Source of the DNA: Bryobacterales bacterium
Lineage (GTDB): Bacteria > Acidobacteriota > Terriglobia > Bryobacterales > Bryobacteraceae
Assembly (NCBI GenBank): GCA_016716385.1
Contig: JADJWL010000002.1
Span: 434,001 to 498,000 of the forward strand
Length of the DNA: 64,000 bases
Reading direction: 5' to 3'
A program made the translations under genes and the position numbers. Below, piece after piece: positions 1 through 9,200 of this stretch. The notes beneath the pieces were generated by a model. It saw only the letters and a program-made list of their open reading frames with translations, had not been told where the DNA came from and made no database searches. The stretch's first letter is position 1, and each line of letters opens with the position of its first letter.

Positions 1-1
1 C

Positions 2-310
2 GCGATGGACGGGCGGTCTTTTCTGCCCCTGCTGCGGGGAAAGACGAACGGCTGGCGCAAGTCATTCCTGATTGAGTATTACTCCGACCGCGTGTTTCCG
101 CGCGTCCTCACCATGGGATATAAGGCCGTACGGACCGGGCGATGGAAGTACATCCACTATCTGGAAATCCCCGGCGCCGATGAACTGTACGATCTGTCGG
201 TGGATCCGTACGAAATGACCAACCTGGCCGCCGACCCGGGTGCGGCCAAGGCCCTGGCGGACATGAAGGAAGAACTGCGGCGTCTGCTCAAAGAGACCGG
301 CGGCGCTTGA
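2..310 (+). CDS. Sulfatase, C-terminal fragment
   Basis: The reading frame is open from the left edge of the window, so only the last ~103 residues of the protein are present and the start lies outside. The fragment carries the usual sulfatase tail: a segment reading RTGRWKYIHY followed by ELYDLSVDPYEMTNLA, the 'K-Y-I-x-Y ... E-L-Y-D-L-x-x-D-P-x-E-x-x-N-L' signature that closes type I sulfatases. The catalytic Cys/Ser region is not in the window, so activity cannot be judged. The 3' end overlaps the convergent cyclase gene by 23 bases. Family assignment is fairly safe; the substrate is unknown. Confidence 0.8.
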   Translation, partial: AMDGRSFLPLLRGKTNGWRKSFLIEYYSDRVFPRVLTMGYKAVRTGRWKYIHYLEIPGADELYDLSVDPYEMTNLAADPGAAKALADMKEELRRLLKETGGA

Positions 311-923
311 GGATCACGCGCGCGGGTGCCCCGTCCGCGCCCAGGATCTTCAGCGGCAGGCAGACCATTTCGTAAATACCGGGCGGCGCGTGCGACAGGT
401 CCAGCCCTTCGACGATCCAGATTCCGGCGGAGAGCAGGGTGCGGTGTGTTTCCGCTCCATCCGGACCGGGACTGCCCACCGAAAGATAGTCGATGCCTAC
501 GGCCCGCACGCCGCGGCCGGCAAGGAACTGCGCGGCTTCCGGCGTGATATGGACGAAGTTGCCGGTGAAGTGGTCCACCTTCCATAGCCGTTCGGAGTTC
601 TTCGTGCGAAACAGAATCCGCTCGCCGCGCCTGATCTTGTGCCGGCGCAGTTCGCGCGGCTGGATCGCTTCCGGATCGGCGATCTTCACCACGCGCGCGC
701 GGCCGATCGTTGCGTCGAGCGGCATTGCGTCGATCGACGCGGCTCCGGGCAGGTAGTGCGAGGGAGCATCCATGTGCGTGGCCACGTGAACGCACATCGA
801 GAGAGCCGTCAGGTTGCACTCAGCTCCGCGCCCGATGCTCGCCACCGCGCGCACGCGGACGGGTGGATCGCCCGGCCAATGCGGCATCCCGGCCCGCAAC
901 GGCACTGTCACGTCGATCCACAT
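288..923 (-). CDS. Cyclase family protein (kynurenine formamidase-like)
   Basis: This 211-residue protein contains HVATHMDAPSHY at about residues 46-57, the metal-binding H-x-G-T-H-x-D-x-P-x-H signature of the cyclase/formamidase family with Ala in place of the usual Gly. Such enzymes are metal-dependent amide or ester hydrolases; the substrate here is not evident. The ATG at 923 shares one base with the TGA of the upstream phosphatase (TGATG), so the two are probably translationally coupled. A longer reading frame upstream is disregarded because it lies inside the phosphatase gene and has no family similarity. Confidence 0.8.
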   Translation of the reverse strand: MWIDVTVPLRAGMPHWPGDPPVRVRAVASIGRGAECNLTALSMCVHVATHMDAPSHYLPGAASIDAMPLDATIGRARVVKIADPEAIQPRELRRHKIRRGERILFRTKNSERLWKVDHFTGNFVHITPEAAQFLAGRGVRAVGIDYLSVGSPGPDGAETHRTLLSAGIWIVEGLDLSHAPPGIYEMVCLPLKILGADGAPARVILKRRRSL

Positions 924-2152
924 CACTTGGAGATCCGGGGCCAGAGAGAGGGCCGCTGCGCCGCGGGCAGCGGGACCTTCAGGATATCCGCCAAGGTTGG
1001 CGCGACGTCGAGCATCGAGATCTCTCCGAGCTTCGTCTGGCGGACTCCTCGTCCCCAGACGACGAACGACGCGCGATAGTCCGGCCGGGTCGGCCACAGG
1101 CCGTGCCGCCCGCGTCCGTTACCGGGCGCCACCAGTGGACCCGCCCCCATCGCCGCCATGTGATTCGGCATGGTATCGAAGGCCGCGTTCCAGTACGCCA
1201 GGTGCGGAGCCAGGCGCCGCACTTCGTCCATGGGGACTTCCCGCGCGATTCCGTCGCGCCCGATGCGCTTGCGGAAGTGCTCCGCGGCTGTGTCGTCCAG
1301 GGCGCCAATCAGTCCCTCACGGACCTCCACTTTGCCCGCGGCACCCGCCTCGCGCAGCATGGCCTCGGGGCGGACGAGAAAGTCCGTGTTCTCGAAGCCG
1401 TGGTCGGCCGTCACGACGAGGACGGTGTCCGGAGGCAGCCTTTCCATCAACCAGCCGAGCAGATGATCGGCGTGCTCCAGAACAGCCTTGGCTTCTCTCG
1501 AAAAGGCGCCGAACTCGTGCTGCTCGGAATCGAAGTCGGCGATATGCACGAGCGTCAAAGCCGGCTTCTCGTGCTCCACGAGGTAGCGCACGGCCTGCAT
1601 CGCCGCCGTGTCGGACCAGTAACCTCGTGGGAATGACGGATAGACGGCGCTGATCCTGTCAATGAGTCCCGGTGTCGAATGCCGGGCCATCGGCGCCAGC
1701 GGGACACTGTGGCCGTCGCGCTTTTCCCAAAATTCGGGAATGTTGTAGGTGATGGCCCCGCCCACCGTGACAGGCCACCAGATGGCGGCCGTCGTCATGC
1801 CGGCTTCTCCCGCCGCCTGCCAGAGCGTTTTCTCCTTGAGGAACGAGGTGAACCACCAGCGCTGGCCGGGCTGCCCGGGCTGATCGTTGGTCAAAATGCC
1901 ATGGCGCTCGGGCGGGACCCCGGTCAGGATCGTTGTGTGCGACGGCCAGGTGACGGTCGGGACCACACCAACCACGCCTGAAGCCGCGGCCCCCTCACGG
2001 AACACCTTGCGCAGCGTGGGAATCCTGACACCGATGCGGTCCGGCTCATGGAGGTACCGGCTATCGAGGCCATCGATGGACACGACGAGCAGGCGGTTCG
2101 GTTGCGCGTGCAACGCGGCCGCGCAGACAACGAACAGGAGTAGCCGGCGCAT
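923..2152 (-). CDS. Alkaline phosphatase-superfamily phosphodiesterase
   Basis: 409 residues with a clear Sec signal peptide (MRRLLLFVVCAAALHAQ), so it is periplasmic or secreted. Family landmarks of type I phosphodiesterase/nucleotide pyrophosphatases are present in order: VVSIDGLDSRYL with the first metal Asp (~residue 27), WPSHTTILTG with the nucleophilic Thr (~residue 72), a D-x-x-x-H segment in IADFDSEQHEFG, and TADHGFENTD near the middle. This is the class that hydrolyses phosphodiester or pyrophosphate bonds with two zinc ions. It is followed directly by the cyclase gene in a one-base overlap. The substrate cannot be read from the sequence. Confidence 0.85.
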   Translation of the reverse strand: MRRLLLFVVCAAALHAQPNRLLVVSIDGLDSRYLHEPDRIGVRIPTLRKVFREGAAASGVVGVVPTVTWPSHTTILTGVPPERHGILTNDQPGQPGQRWWFTSFLKEKTLWQAAGEAGMTTAAIWWPVTVGGAITYNIPEFWEKRDGHSVPLAPMARHSTPGLIDRISAVYPSFPRGYWSDTAAMQAVRYLVEHEKPALTLVHIADFDSEQHEFGAFSREAKAVLEHADHLLGWLMERLPPDTVLVVTADHGFENTDFLVRPEAMLREAGAAGKVEVREGLIGALDDTAAEHFRKRIGRDGIAREVPMDEVRRLAPHLAYWNAAFDTMPNHMAAMGAGPLVAPGNGRGRHGLWPTRPDYRASFVVWGRGVRQTKLGEISMLDVAPTLADILKVPLPAAQRPSLWPRISK

Positions 2153-2184
2153 AGGGGATCTCCTCGATTATACAGACGGGCTCT

Positions 2185-2193
2185 TGGTACAAT
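2185..2193 (+). promoter_or_regulatory. Extended -10 promoter element, leaderless start
   Basis: TGGTACAAT matches the extended -10 form TGnTATAAT with one mismatch and ends 7 bases before the ATG at 2201. With this spacing transcription would begin at or next to the start codon, giving a leaderless mRNA; no Shine-Dalgarno sequence is present. No convincing -35 box is visible, as is usual for extended -10 promoters. Confidence 0.5.
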
Positions 2194-2200
2194 CTGGCTT

Positions 2201-2575
2201 ATGTTCAAAGGACTGGAACACACGGCGATCGCCTCGCCGGATCCGAAGAAGCTTGCCGACTGGTACGTGGACCACCTCGAGTTCCATATCAACTACACCT
2301 ATGCCGGCAACTACTTCGTGAAAGCCGCCAACGGCACGATGCTCGAGATCATTCCCTCGGTGGGCGAGCGCGGATCGAACCTCATGAAGGACCCTGGCAT
2401 CCGCCACCTCGCGATTGCGGCGGAGGACTTCGACGCCGCGCACGAGCAGCTCAAGAAGCAGGGCGTCCAGTTCCTTGGCGAGCCGTTCCAGGTGGAAGGC
2501 AACCGCCTCGTGTTCTTCGCCGATGGCGATGGCAATATCGTCCACCTGATCCATCGCGAGACACCGCTTCCGTAA
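2201..2575 (+). CDS. VOC-family (glyoxalase/dioxygenase-fold) protein
   Basis: 124 residues, one complete VOC module of two beta-alpha-beta-beta-beta units: GLEHTAIASPDPKKLADWYVDHL opens the first and IRHLAIAAEDFDAAHEQLKKQG the second. Metal-site candidates are His7, the Glu in MLEII and His in IRHLAI. The last ligand position, normally Glu in a G-N-x-x-E-L motif, reads GNIVHLIHR, so the metal site may be altered. It is the first gene of a chain VOC-MFS-TPR-membrane protein. The function (isomerase, lyase, resistance protein) cannot be decided. Confidence 0.8.
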   Translation: MFKGLEHTAIASPDPKKLADWYVDHLEFHINYTYAGNYFVKAANGTMLEIIPSVGERGSNLMKDPGIRHLAIAAEDFDAAHEQLKKQGVQFLGEPFQVEGNRLVFFADGDGNIVHLIHRETPLP

Positions 2576-2587
2576 CGCGGGCAGCCC

Positions 2588-3793
2588 GTGCTGCAACGCA
2601 CCTTCAAGGCCTTTCAGTATCGCGACTACCGCATTCTGTGGTTCGGCGCCTGCACGTCCAGCGTCGGCACGTGGATGCAGAAGGTCGCCCAGAGCTGGCT
2701 GGTTCTGGACATCTCGCAGTCGCCGTTTCTGTTGGGCCTCGATGCGTTCCTCGGGGAGATCCCGATCTTTCTGTTCTCCCTGTTCGGCGGTGTACTGGCC
2801 GACCGAATGGACCGGCGCCGCGTGCTCGTCGCCTCTCAGCTTGTGCAGATGGGCTGCGCGTTTCTGCTGGCGGCGCTGATCGGCTTCGGCGTTGTCCAGG
2901 TGTGGCATATTCTGACGCTGTCGTTCATCGTGGGATCGGCACAGGCGTTCGGCGGACCCGCCTACCAGGCGCTTGTCCCGACGCTGGTCAAGCCTCAAGA
3001 CCTGCCCAACGCCATTGCCCTGAACTCGATTCAGTTCAACCTGGCGCGCGTGATCGGACCGGCTCTCGGAGGAATCGCTTTCACCAAGCTCGGCTATGTC
3101 TGGTGCTTCTCGCTGAACGGCATGTCCTATGTCGCGGTGATCATCTCGCTCGTTCTGCTCCGGGCCCGGTTCATTCCGCCGCCGCCGGGCGGATCGATCC
3201 TCCACAGTATGAAGGAAGGCGTCGACTTCATCCGCCACAAGACGGCGATGGCCGCGTTGATCGTGCTGGCGTTTCTGATGACGGCGCTCGGGGTCCCGCT
3301 GCTGACCTTTCTCCCGGTGTTTGCTAAGGAGGTCTTCCAGCAGGGTCCCAACGTCTTCACGACGATGCTCTCGATCTCGGGAGCTGGCGCGGTTGCCGGC
3401 GCGCTGTTTGTCGCCTACATGGGCAACGTCCCGAACAAAGGACGGCTTGCCCTGTTGCTGCTCGCGGCGCTTGGGATCGGGATGAGCGCGTTCGCTTTGT
3501 CGAGGTCCCTGGTGGCGGCCTACATTCTGCTGTTCCTGACGGGCGGCGCGCTGATCGGCGTGTTCTCCATGATCAGTTCGCTCGTGCAGTTGATTACCGG
3601 CGACGAAATGCGTGGGCGCGTGATGAGCGTCTACAACGTAGCCTTCCGGGGCGGGATGCCTTTCGGCAACCTGGCGACGGGTTGGGCCGTCCCTCTGTTC
3701 ACGGCGCCGCTGGTGATGGCGGTCAATGGTTGCTTACTGCTCGTGCTGGCGCTGTACTTTCTGTTGTTCCAGCGAAAGGTGGCGGAACTATGA
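2588..3793 (+). CDS. MFS transporter (EntS/MFS_3-like exporter)
   Basis: 401 residues with about 12 hydrophobic segments. The start is GTG, 12 bases after the VOC stop. The N-terminus reads FKAFQYRDYRILWFGACTSSVGTWMQ, typical of the EntS-like MFS_3 exporters, and the loop after TM2 carries GGVLADRMDRRRVL, the MFS motif A. A second-half motif, GGMPFGNLATGW, is also typical of this subfamily. The protein should be an inner-membrane proton-driven exporter of an unknown small molecule. Its stop overlaps the next start as ATGA, so it is co-translated with the TPR gene. Confidence 0.85.
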   Translation: MLQRTFKAFQYRDYRILWFGACTSSVGTWMQKVAQSWLVLDISQSPFLLGLDAFLGEIPIFLFSLFGGVLADRMDRRRVLVASQLVQMGCAFLLAALIGFGVVQVWHILTLSFIVGSAQAFGGPAYQALVPTLVKPQDLPNAIALNSIQFNLARVIGPALGGIAFTKLGYVWCFSLNGMSYVAVIISLVLLRARFIPPPPGGSILHSMKEGVDFIRHKTAMAALIVLAFLMTALGVPLLTFLPVFAKEVFQQGPNVFTTMLSISGAGAVAGALFVAYMGNVPNKGRLALLLLAALGIGMSAFALSRSLVAAYILLFLTGGALIGVFSMISSLVQLITGDEMRGRVMSVYNVAFRGGMPFGNLATGWAVPLFTAPLVMAVNGCLLLVLALYFLLFQRKVAEL

Positions 3794-4464
3794 AGACAGG
3801 CCTTCTGACCGCACTCGCGGCGGCAATCTGCTGGGCGGGACCTCTCGAAGACTTTCGCGACCGGCAGGACCGGCAGGCGCTCGAACGCGCGGCCGAAACA
3901 GCCCGTGCCGGCGCGGAGAAGCGGCAGGACGCCGCGTCGTTCCGCGCACTGGCTCTCGCCTACTCGTATCTCGCAGAAGTGGCGCAGGAGACGGGCGACA
4001 AAGCCGTGGTCCGGGATGCGGCGGGAGCGGGCATTCGCGCTGCTGAGCGAGCTGTCGCACTGGAACCGGAATCCGCCGAGAACCGCCGTCTGCTGGGCAC
4101 CCTCTGCGGACAGATCGTTCCCGCGAACGTGCTGGCAGGCCTGAAGTACGGCAAACGCGCACGGGAGGAACTCGAGCGCGCGATCGAACTCGATCCGCGC
4201 TCGGCGATGGCCTACGTCAGCCGGGGCGTCGGGAACTACTACTTGCCGAAAGCCTTTGGCGGCGGGATCGACCTGGCGATTGAAGACTTCGAGAAGGCGA
4301 TCGCACTGGACGCGAACCTGCACGAAGCGCACCTGTGGCTGGGAATCGCGCTACGCAGGGCGAACCGGAACCCCGAGGCGAGAAAGGCCCTGGAGACGGC
4401 CGTGAGGCTGAACCCGCAGCGGGTGTGGGCGAAACAACAACTGGAGAAAACCCCCGCCACCTGA
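3790..4464 (+). CDS. TPR-repeat exported protein
   Basis: 224 residues starting at the ATG that overlaps the MFS stop (ATGA). The N-terminus MKTGLLTALAAAICWAGPL looks like a signal peptide. The rest is alpha-helical with TPR-type repeats, e.g. GIRAAERAVALEPESAENRRLLGTL, ELERAIELDPRSAMAYVSRG and DFEKAIALDANLHEAHLWLG, ending in ARKALETAVRLNPQRVWAKQ. TPR proteins bind partner proteins; no enzymatic motif is seen. Its stop codon overlaps the next gene (TGATG), which links it to the following membrane protein. Confidence 0.75.
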   Translation: MKTGLLTALAAAICWAGPLEDFRDRQDRQALERAAETARAGAEKRQDAASFRALALAYSYLAEVAQETGDKAVVRDAAGAGIRAAERAVALEPESAENRRLLGTLCGQIVPANVLAGLKYGKRAREELERAIELDPRSAMAYVSRGVGNYYLPKAFGGGIDLAIEDFEKAIALDANLHEAHLWLGIALRRANRNPEARKALETAVRLNPQRVWAKQQLEKTPAT

Positions 4465-6086
4465 TGCCCCGGCTCCCGCTCCTGACGGCTCTCGGTCTGC
4501 TGACGCTGCTGACCTTTCATTTCCCCGGTCACACCTACCTGCTCTCAGACACGCAGATCTATGTGCCGATGTTCGAGCACATGCGCGACCCCTCACTGCT
4601 CGCCAACGACATCGTCGCCACCAGTCCGCACACGGCATTCACGATCTACGATGAACTGACGCTGTTTCTGGCTCGTGCCACGGGCCTGGACTTTGAGCCG
4701 GTCCTGAAATTCCAGCAGGTGGTGACCCGCTTTCTCGGCGTGTGGGGATTCTACCTGACAGGCACCGCGGTGGGTTTGACCGCGGGGTCGGCGCTGCTGG
4801 CGGCGGCCGCGGTGTCACTGGGAGCGACGATCGTCGGACCCGCCGTGCTCTCGTTCGAATACGAACCGGTGCCGCGCGGCTTCGCCGTGTGCCTGATGTA
4901 CGCCGCAATCGGCCTGATCGGACACCGGCGCTATCTGGCTGCCGGGACGGCCGGAGCGTTCGCCTTTCTCTACCATCCGCCGACGGCTGTGCCCCTGTGG
5001 TTCGCCTGCAGTCTGATGGTGTTTGCCGGCGAGGACCGCAGGGCCCGCTGGCGGGGCTTCCTGCCCCTGGCAGCAGCGGCCGTGTTACTCGCCGCCATCG
5101 CGGCGCCGCAGTCCGGGCTGAACGAGAGACAGGCGCTGCTCACCCGTCTTGACGGATTTCAGTTCGAGATGCAGCGGATCCGGGCCAGCTACAACTTCGT
5201 CTCGCGTTGGGGCAGTACCTGGCTTCCGCACTATGGTGTCCTGTGGGTTGTCGCGCTGGCGGGTGTGTGGCGGCTGCGGACGGCCGTCCCGGGGCCTCTG
5301 CGCGTGGTCCTGCTCGCCATGCCCGCCTGGGCGGCGATCGCCGTCCCGGCCACCTATCTCCTGTACGAGCACTGGCAGTGGGGCATGCTGGGACAGTTCC
5401 AGCCGGCGCGTGCGCTGCTCTTCGTCACGGTGATTGCGGCGCTGGTGGCGGCCATCGCCGGCTGCCGCGCCGCGGCGGAGCGGCGCTGGGTCGAAGCGTT
5501 TGTATGGTTCCTGCCTGTCTACTGGATCCCGGCGCACGTTCGGATCACGACGTTGCCGCCCATCGAAAGACTGGTATTGATCCTGGCGTTCGCCGGGCTG
5601 GCGACTCTCGCCACGGTCCTGCGCGGACGGTGGACGTCTGCCGTCCTGGTGGCGGCGATTCTTTTCCCGGTGTTTCTGATTCCGGGCGCCGGAGGCATCG
5701 TCAACTACCGGCAGGTGGAGACCCCGGAACTCGGCGCCCTCGCCTCATGGGCCGCCGCGGACACCCCGAAGGACGCCGTGTTCCTGTTTGCGGACAATGG
5801 CCGGGCACTCGATCCCGGCATCTTCCGCGCCCGCGGCCGCCGCGCCCTTTACGTCGACTGGAAGAGCGGCGGACAAGTGAACTACTTCCGCAGGTTCGCC
5901 GCCGAATGGTGGGGCCGCTGGCGCATCGCCAACGAGCCCCCGTTCGCGCCCGATCAGTTGCCGCGCTACGCGTCGCACGGCATCGACTACATCGTGGTAA
6001 AACCGGAGAACCGCATCGCCGGATTATCTCCGGCGTTCGAGAACTCCCGCTATCTCGCCTACCAGCTCACGCGCAACCCCGACTGA
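4464..6086 (+). CDS. Polytopic membrane protein of unknown function
   Basis: 540 residues, beginning at an ATG that shares its first base with the upstream TGA. About 10-12 transmembrane segments fill residues ~1-430, followed by a soluble C-terminal ~110 residues. The topology, with conserved-looking acidic residues in the first periplasmic loop (SDTQIYVPMFEHMRDPSLLANDI), resembles GT-C-fold glycosyltransferases and related integral membrane proteins, but no family signature could be confirmed. The last ~13 codons overlap, on the opposite strand, sequence resembling the C-terminus of a TonB-dependent receptor (see findings), so the original 3' end may have been replaced or extended. Confidence 0.7.
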   Translation: MPRLPLLTALGLLTLLTFHFPGHTYLLSDTQIYVPMFEHMRDPSLLANDIVATSPHTAFTIYDELTLFLARATGLDFEPVLKFQQVVTRFLGVWGFYLTGTAVGLTAGSALLAAAAVSLGATIVGPAVLSFEYEPVPRGFAVCLMYAAIGLIGHRRYLAAGTAGAFAFLYHPPTAVPLWFACSLMVFAGEDRRARWRGFLPLAAAAVLLAAIAAPQSGLNERQALLTRLDGFQFEMQRIRASYNFVSRWGSTWLPHYGVLWVVALAGVWRLRTAVPGPLRVVLLAMPAWAAIAVPATYLLYEHWQWGMLGQFQPARALLFVTVIAALVAAIAGCRAAAERRWVEAFVWFLPVYWIPAHVRITTLPPIERLVLILAFAGLATLATVLRGRWTSAVLVAAILFPVFLIPGAGGIVNYRQVETPELGALASWAAADTPKDAVFLFADNGRALDPGIFRARGRRALYVDWKSGGQVNYFRRFAAEWWGRWRIANEPPFAPDQLPRYASHGIDYIVVKPENRIAGLSPAFENSRYLAYQLTRNPD

Positions 6087-6109
6087 ACAATCCGCGGCTG
6101 GACCGCGGA
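6059..6109 (-). repeat. Relic of a TonB-dependent receptor 3' end, followed by a hairpin
   Basis: Read on the minus strand, 6059-6097 encodes PRIVQSGLRVSW followed by TAG. This is nearly the same as the end of the receptor at 9576-13172 (DPRIIQLRLRVSW, TAG). The two 39-base stretches (6059-6097 and 9576-9614) differ at about 7 positions. A short perfect inverted repeat, TCCGCGG/CCGCGGA (6091-6097 and 6103-6109), sits at its edge. No longer receptor reading frame continues upstream, so this is a fossil at most. Confidence 0.45.
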
Positions 6110-6278
6110 CCAACCGTCCCCTTCGCACAATCATCCTGATCTCCGTAACTCTTCATCAGTAGCGTGGCCAGCGTCCTCGATGGTTTCACTCCCGCGATAG
6201 TGTGCTCCCGCCTGTCACAAAATTGAAGCGATAAGTTCATCCTGCTGAAACCATGGCTCGCTATTCTTGAATCAATCT

Positions 6279-9200
6279 ATGCAATTCCTGCTTCTATTCT
6301 TCGCTATTGGTGCGTCTGTGCTGGCACAGACTGACTCAGCTTCGCTTCGCGTACTGGTGGAAGACCCCACGCAATCGGCCATCGCCGGCGCCAGGGTGTC
6401 GGTCAGCAATACGGCTACCGGTCTTCGCCTGACCGCTGACACGTCCACGGATGGATACGCCGTATTTAGTCCGATACTTCGCGGGGTCTACGATGTGGAG
6501 GTCTCAAGTTCCGGCTTTAACACGGTGAGGCTTTCCTCGGTCCAGATCAATGTCGACGAACGCCGGCTCCTGCGTGCGCGCCTTGAGGTCTCAGCCGTCA
6601 CCGAAACTGTTGACGTCATCGCCGCGGTCGCTTCTATCCAGACGGAACAAGGCTCCCTGGGCCAGGTCATCAGCGGCCGCACCGCCGTCGATCTTCCCCT
6701 TGCCGGCCGCCGCTACACTGAGCTCGCCTTGCTATCCCCTGGCGTTGCCGCGAGCACACTCAACCCCGTCACTCGCGGTCCAGGCTGGTTTGTCGCCAAT
6801 GGCAATTACCATACCCAGAACAACTTCCTACTCGATGGCGTTGATAACAACCAAGGCACGCAGAATGCGCAGGCGCTGAGCGCCCAGGTGGTGCAGCCGA
6901 ATCCGGACGCAATCGCCGAGTTTAAGGTGCAGACCAACGCCTTTTCCGCCGAATTCGGCCGCAGCGCCGGCGCGGTGGTCAACGTCTCCATCAAGAGCGG
7001 CAGCAACGAAACCCACGGCACTGGCTACTACTTCAACCGTGACGCCGCCCTCGCCGCCCGCGGCTGGACGAACAACCTCCAGAACGTTCCCAAGAACAAC
7101 CTGGCCTGGCACCAGTACGGCGGCACCGTCGGTGGGCCCATCCGGAAGAACAAGCTGTTCTACTTCGGCGCTTACGAAGGGTTCCGCCAGAGCTTCGCGA
7201 ACACCGGCATCACGACCGTGCCTACCATGGCGCAGCGCAACGGGCAGTTCGGCGTGCTGAACATCGTGGACCCTGACACGCGCGCCGCTTTCCCCGGCAA
7301 CGAAATTCCGGCTGCCCGCTTCGACACCCTTGCCAAGAAGGTCATCGACCTCTACCCGGAGCCCAACGCGCCCGGCAACTTCCAGAACGGCCGGCCGGTG
7401 AACAACTACAGCTTCCAGCGCGACGGCAAGGAAGATACCCACAAGTTCGATACCCGCGCCGACTACTACCTCAATGACCGCAACCAGCTCATGGGCCGAT
7501 ACAGTTGGCTTCGGCAGAAATTCAACCGGGACGCCATCTTCCCTGGCCTTGCCGACGGCGTCGGCAACCAAGGCGTCCAGTTCAACGAAAACCGGAGTCT
7601 GGCGGCTGCCTGGACGTCCACCGTCAATCCTCGCATGGTGAACACGCTCCGTTACGGGAATAACTGGACCTTTGCTGAGTTCGCCCACGCCACGGCCAAC
7701 GCCGAAAAGGCAGACGCCTTCGGCTTCCGGGGCCTGCCTCCGGAGATGCTACAGGTGGGAGGTCTTCCGCTGATCAACCCCACCAACTACAACCAGCTGG
7801 GTACCCGAAACTTCCGGCCGCAGTTCCAGGCGCCCAAGCTGAATCAGTTCATTGATACCCTCTCCGTTACCGCGGGCAAACACTTCATCCGCACCGGATT
7901 TGAGTTGCGTCTGAAGTCGAACCGCTTCGTCGATGTGACCCGCCGGACACCCGCCTACAACTTCCAGGGCCGGTTCACCAACGACGCGATGGGCGACCTC
8001 CTCCTTGGCTTCCCCGAAAGCGTACAACTCAACACTGTCCCGGAAGTTGATCAGCGCCAGGAAGCTTATAGCGCCTTTGTCCAGGACGATTACAAAGTCA
8101 GCCGTACCCTGACGTTGAACCTCGGTCTGCGCTACGAGTACACGACTCCCTTCTACGGCCACGGCACGAACAAGAACATCAACTTTGATCCCGCTACCGG
8201 CAACCTGGTCTTCGCCACCGGTGAGGACAGGTACCTGACAACTCCTGACCGCAACAACTTCGGACCCCGCCTCGGCTTCGCATGGCAAGCGATCGAAGAG
8301 AAACTCGTGATCCGCGGCGGCTATGGCATCTTCTACAACACGGAGGACATCTATGGGTCTGAGGCGAATTTGCCCCTCAATCCACCCCAGTTGGTCCAGC
8401 CCACCCTCCTCCGTGTCGGCACCGGTCCGGCACCTGTCCGTTTGAGCGACCCGATTCCGGCCGGCGTTCTGACCAACTTCGACAGCCGCACGATCGCCCT
8501 TCGCACCCGCGAACGCGAACAGCGTTCCGGCCGCATCCAGCAGTTCAACCTCGCGGTCCAACACCGCGTCAGCAAGGCCAGCACTTTCGAACTGGCGTAC
8601 GCGGGCAATCGCGGCGTCAACCTCTTCGGGATCTACCAGCGGAACCAGACGCCGTTTGGGGTCGATGGCTCGGTGGCCGCGAACCGTCCGTATCCGCAAT
8701 GGCAAGGCATTCAGACCGGCGTCAGCACGGCCAGGAGCTGGTACAACGCCCTTCAGACCAAGTTCGAGCACAGCTTCGACAGGGGCCTGTTCGTCCTCTC
8801 GAGCTTCACATGGGCCAGCGCCATTGATCAGTCGGGCACCTGGGACGCCGGTGCTTCTCCACAACTGTTTGACCGCTTCGATCTCGAAAACGGACGCATG
8901 GCCCAGACCCCCAAGTTCCAGTACACCAACGCGCTCACGTACGAACTGCCGTGGGGGAAGAACTGGTCGGGCTTTGCCAGGCACGCCTTCGCCGGGTGGC
9001 GCATGGCGACCATCGTCAACTGGCGTAGTGGACTGCCCTTGAATGTCGGCTTGAACGGCAACGGCATCGATCCGCAGACCGGTCGCGCCTACCGTTTTCT
9101 CAACCGCAACGGCGGCGGACTCCGTCCGGACCGCGTGGGCGAAGCCAACACGGGCGTCGACCCCAAAACCGATCGCTTCCGCTTCCTCGAAGCGAGCGCC

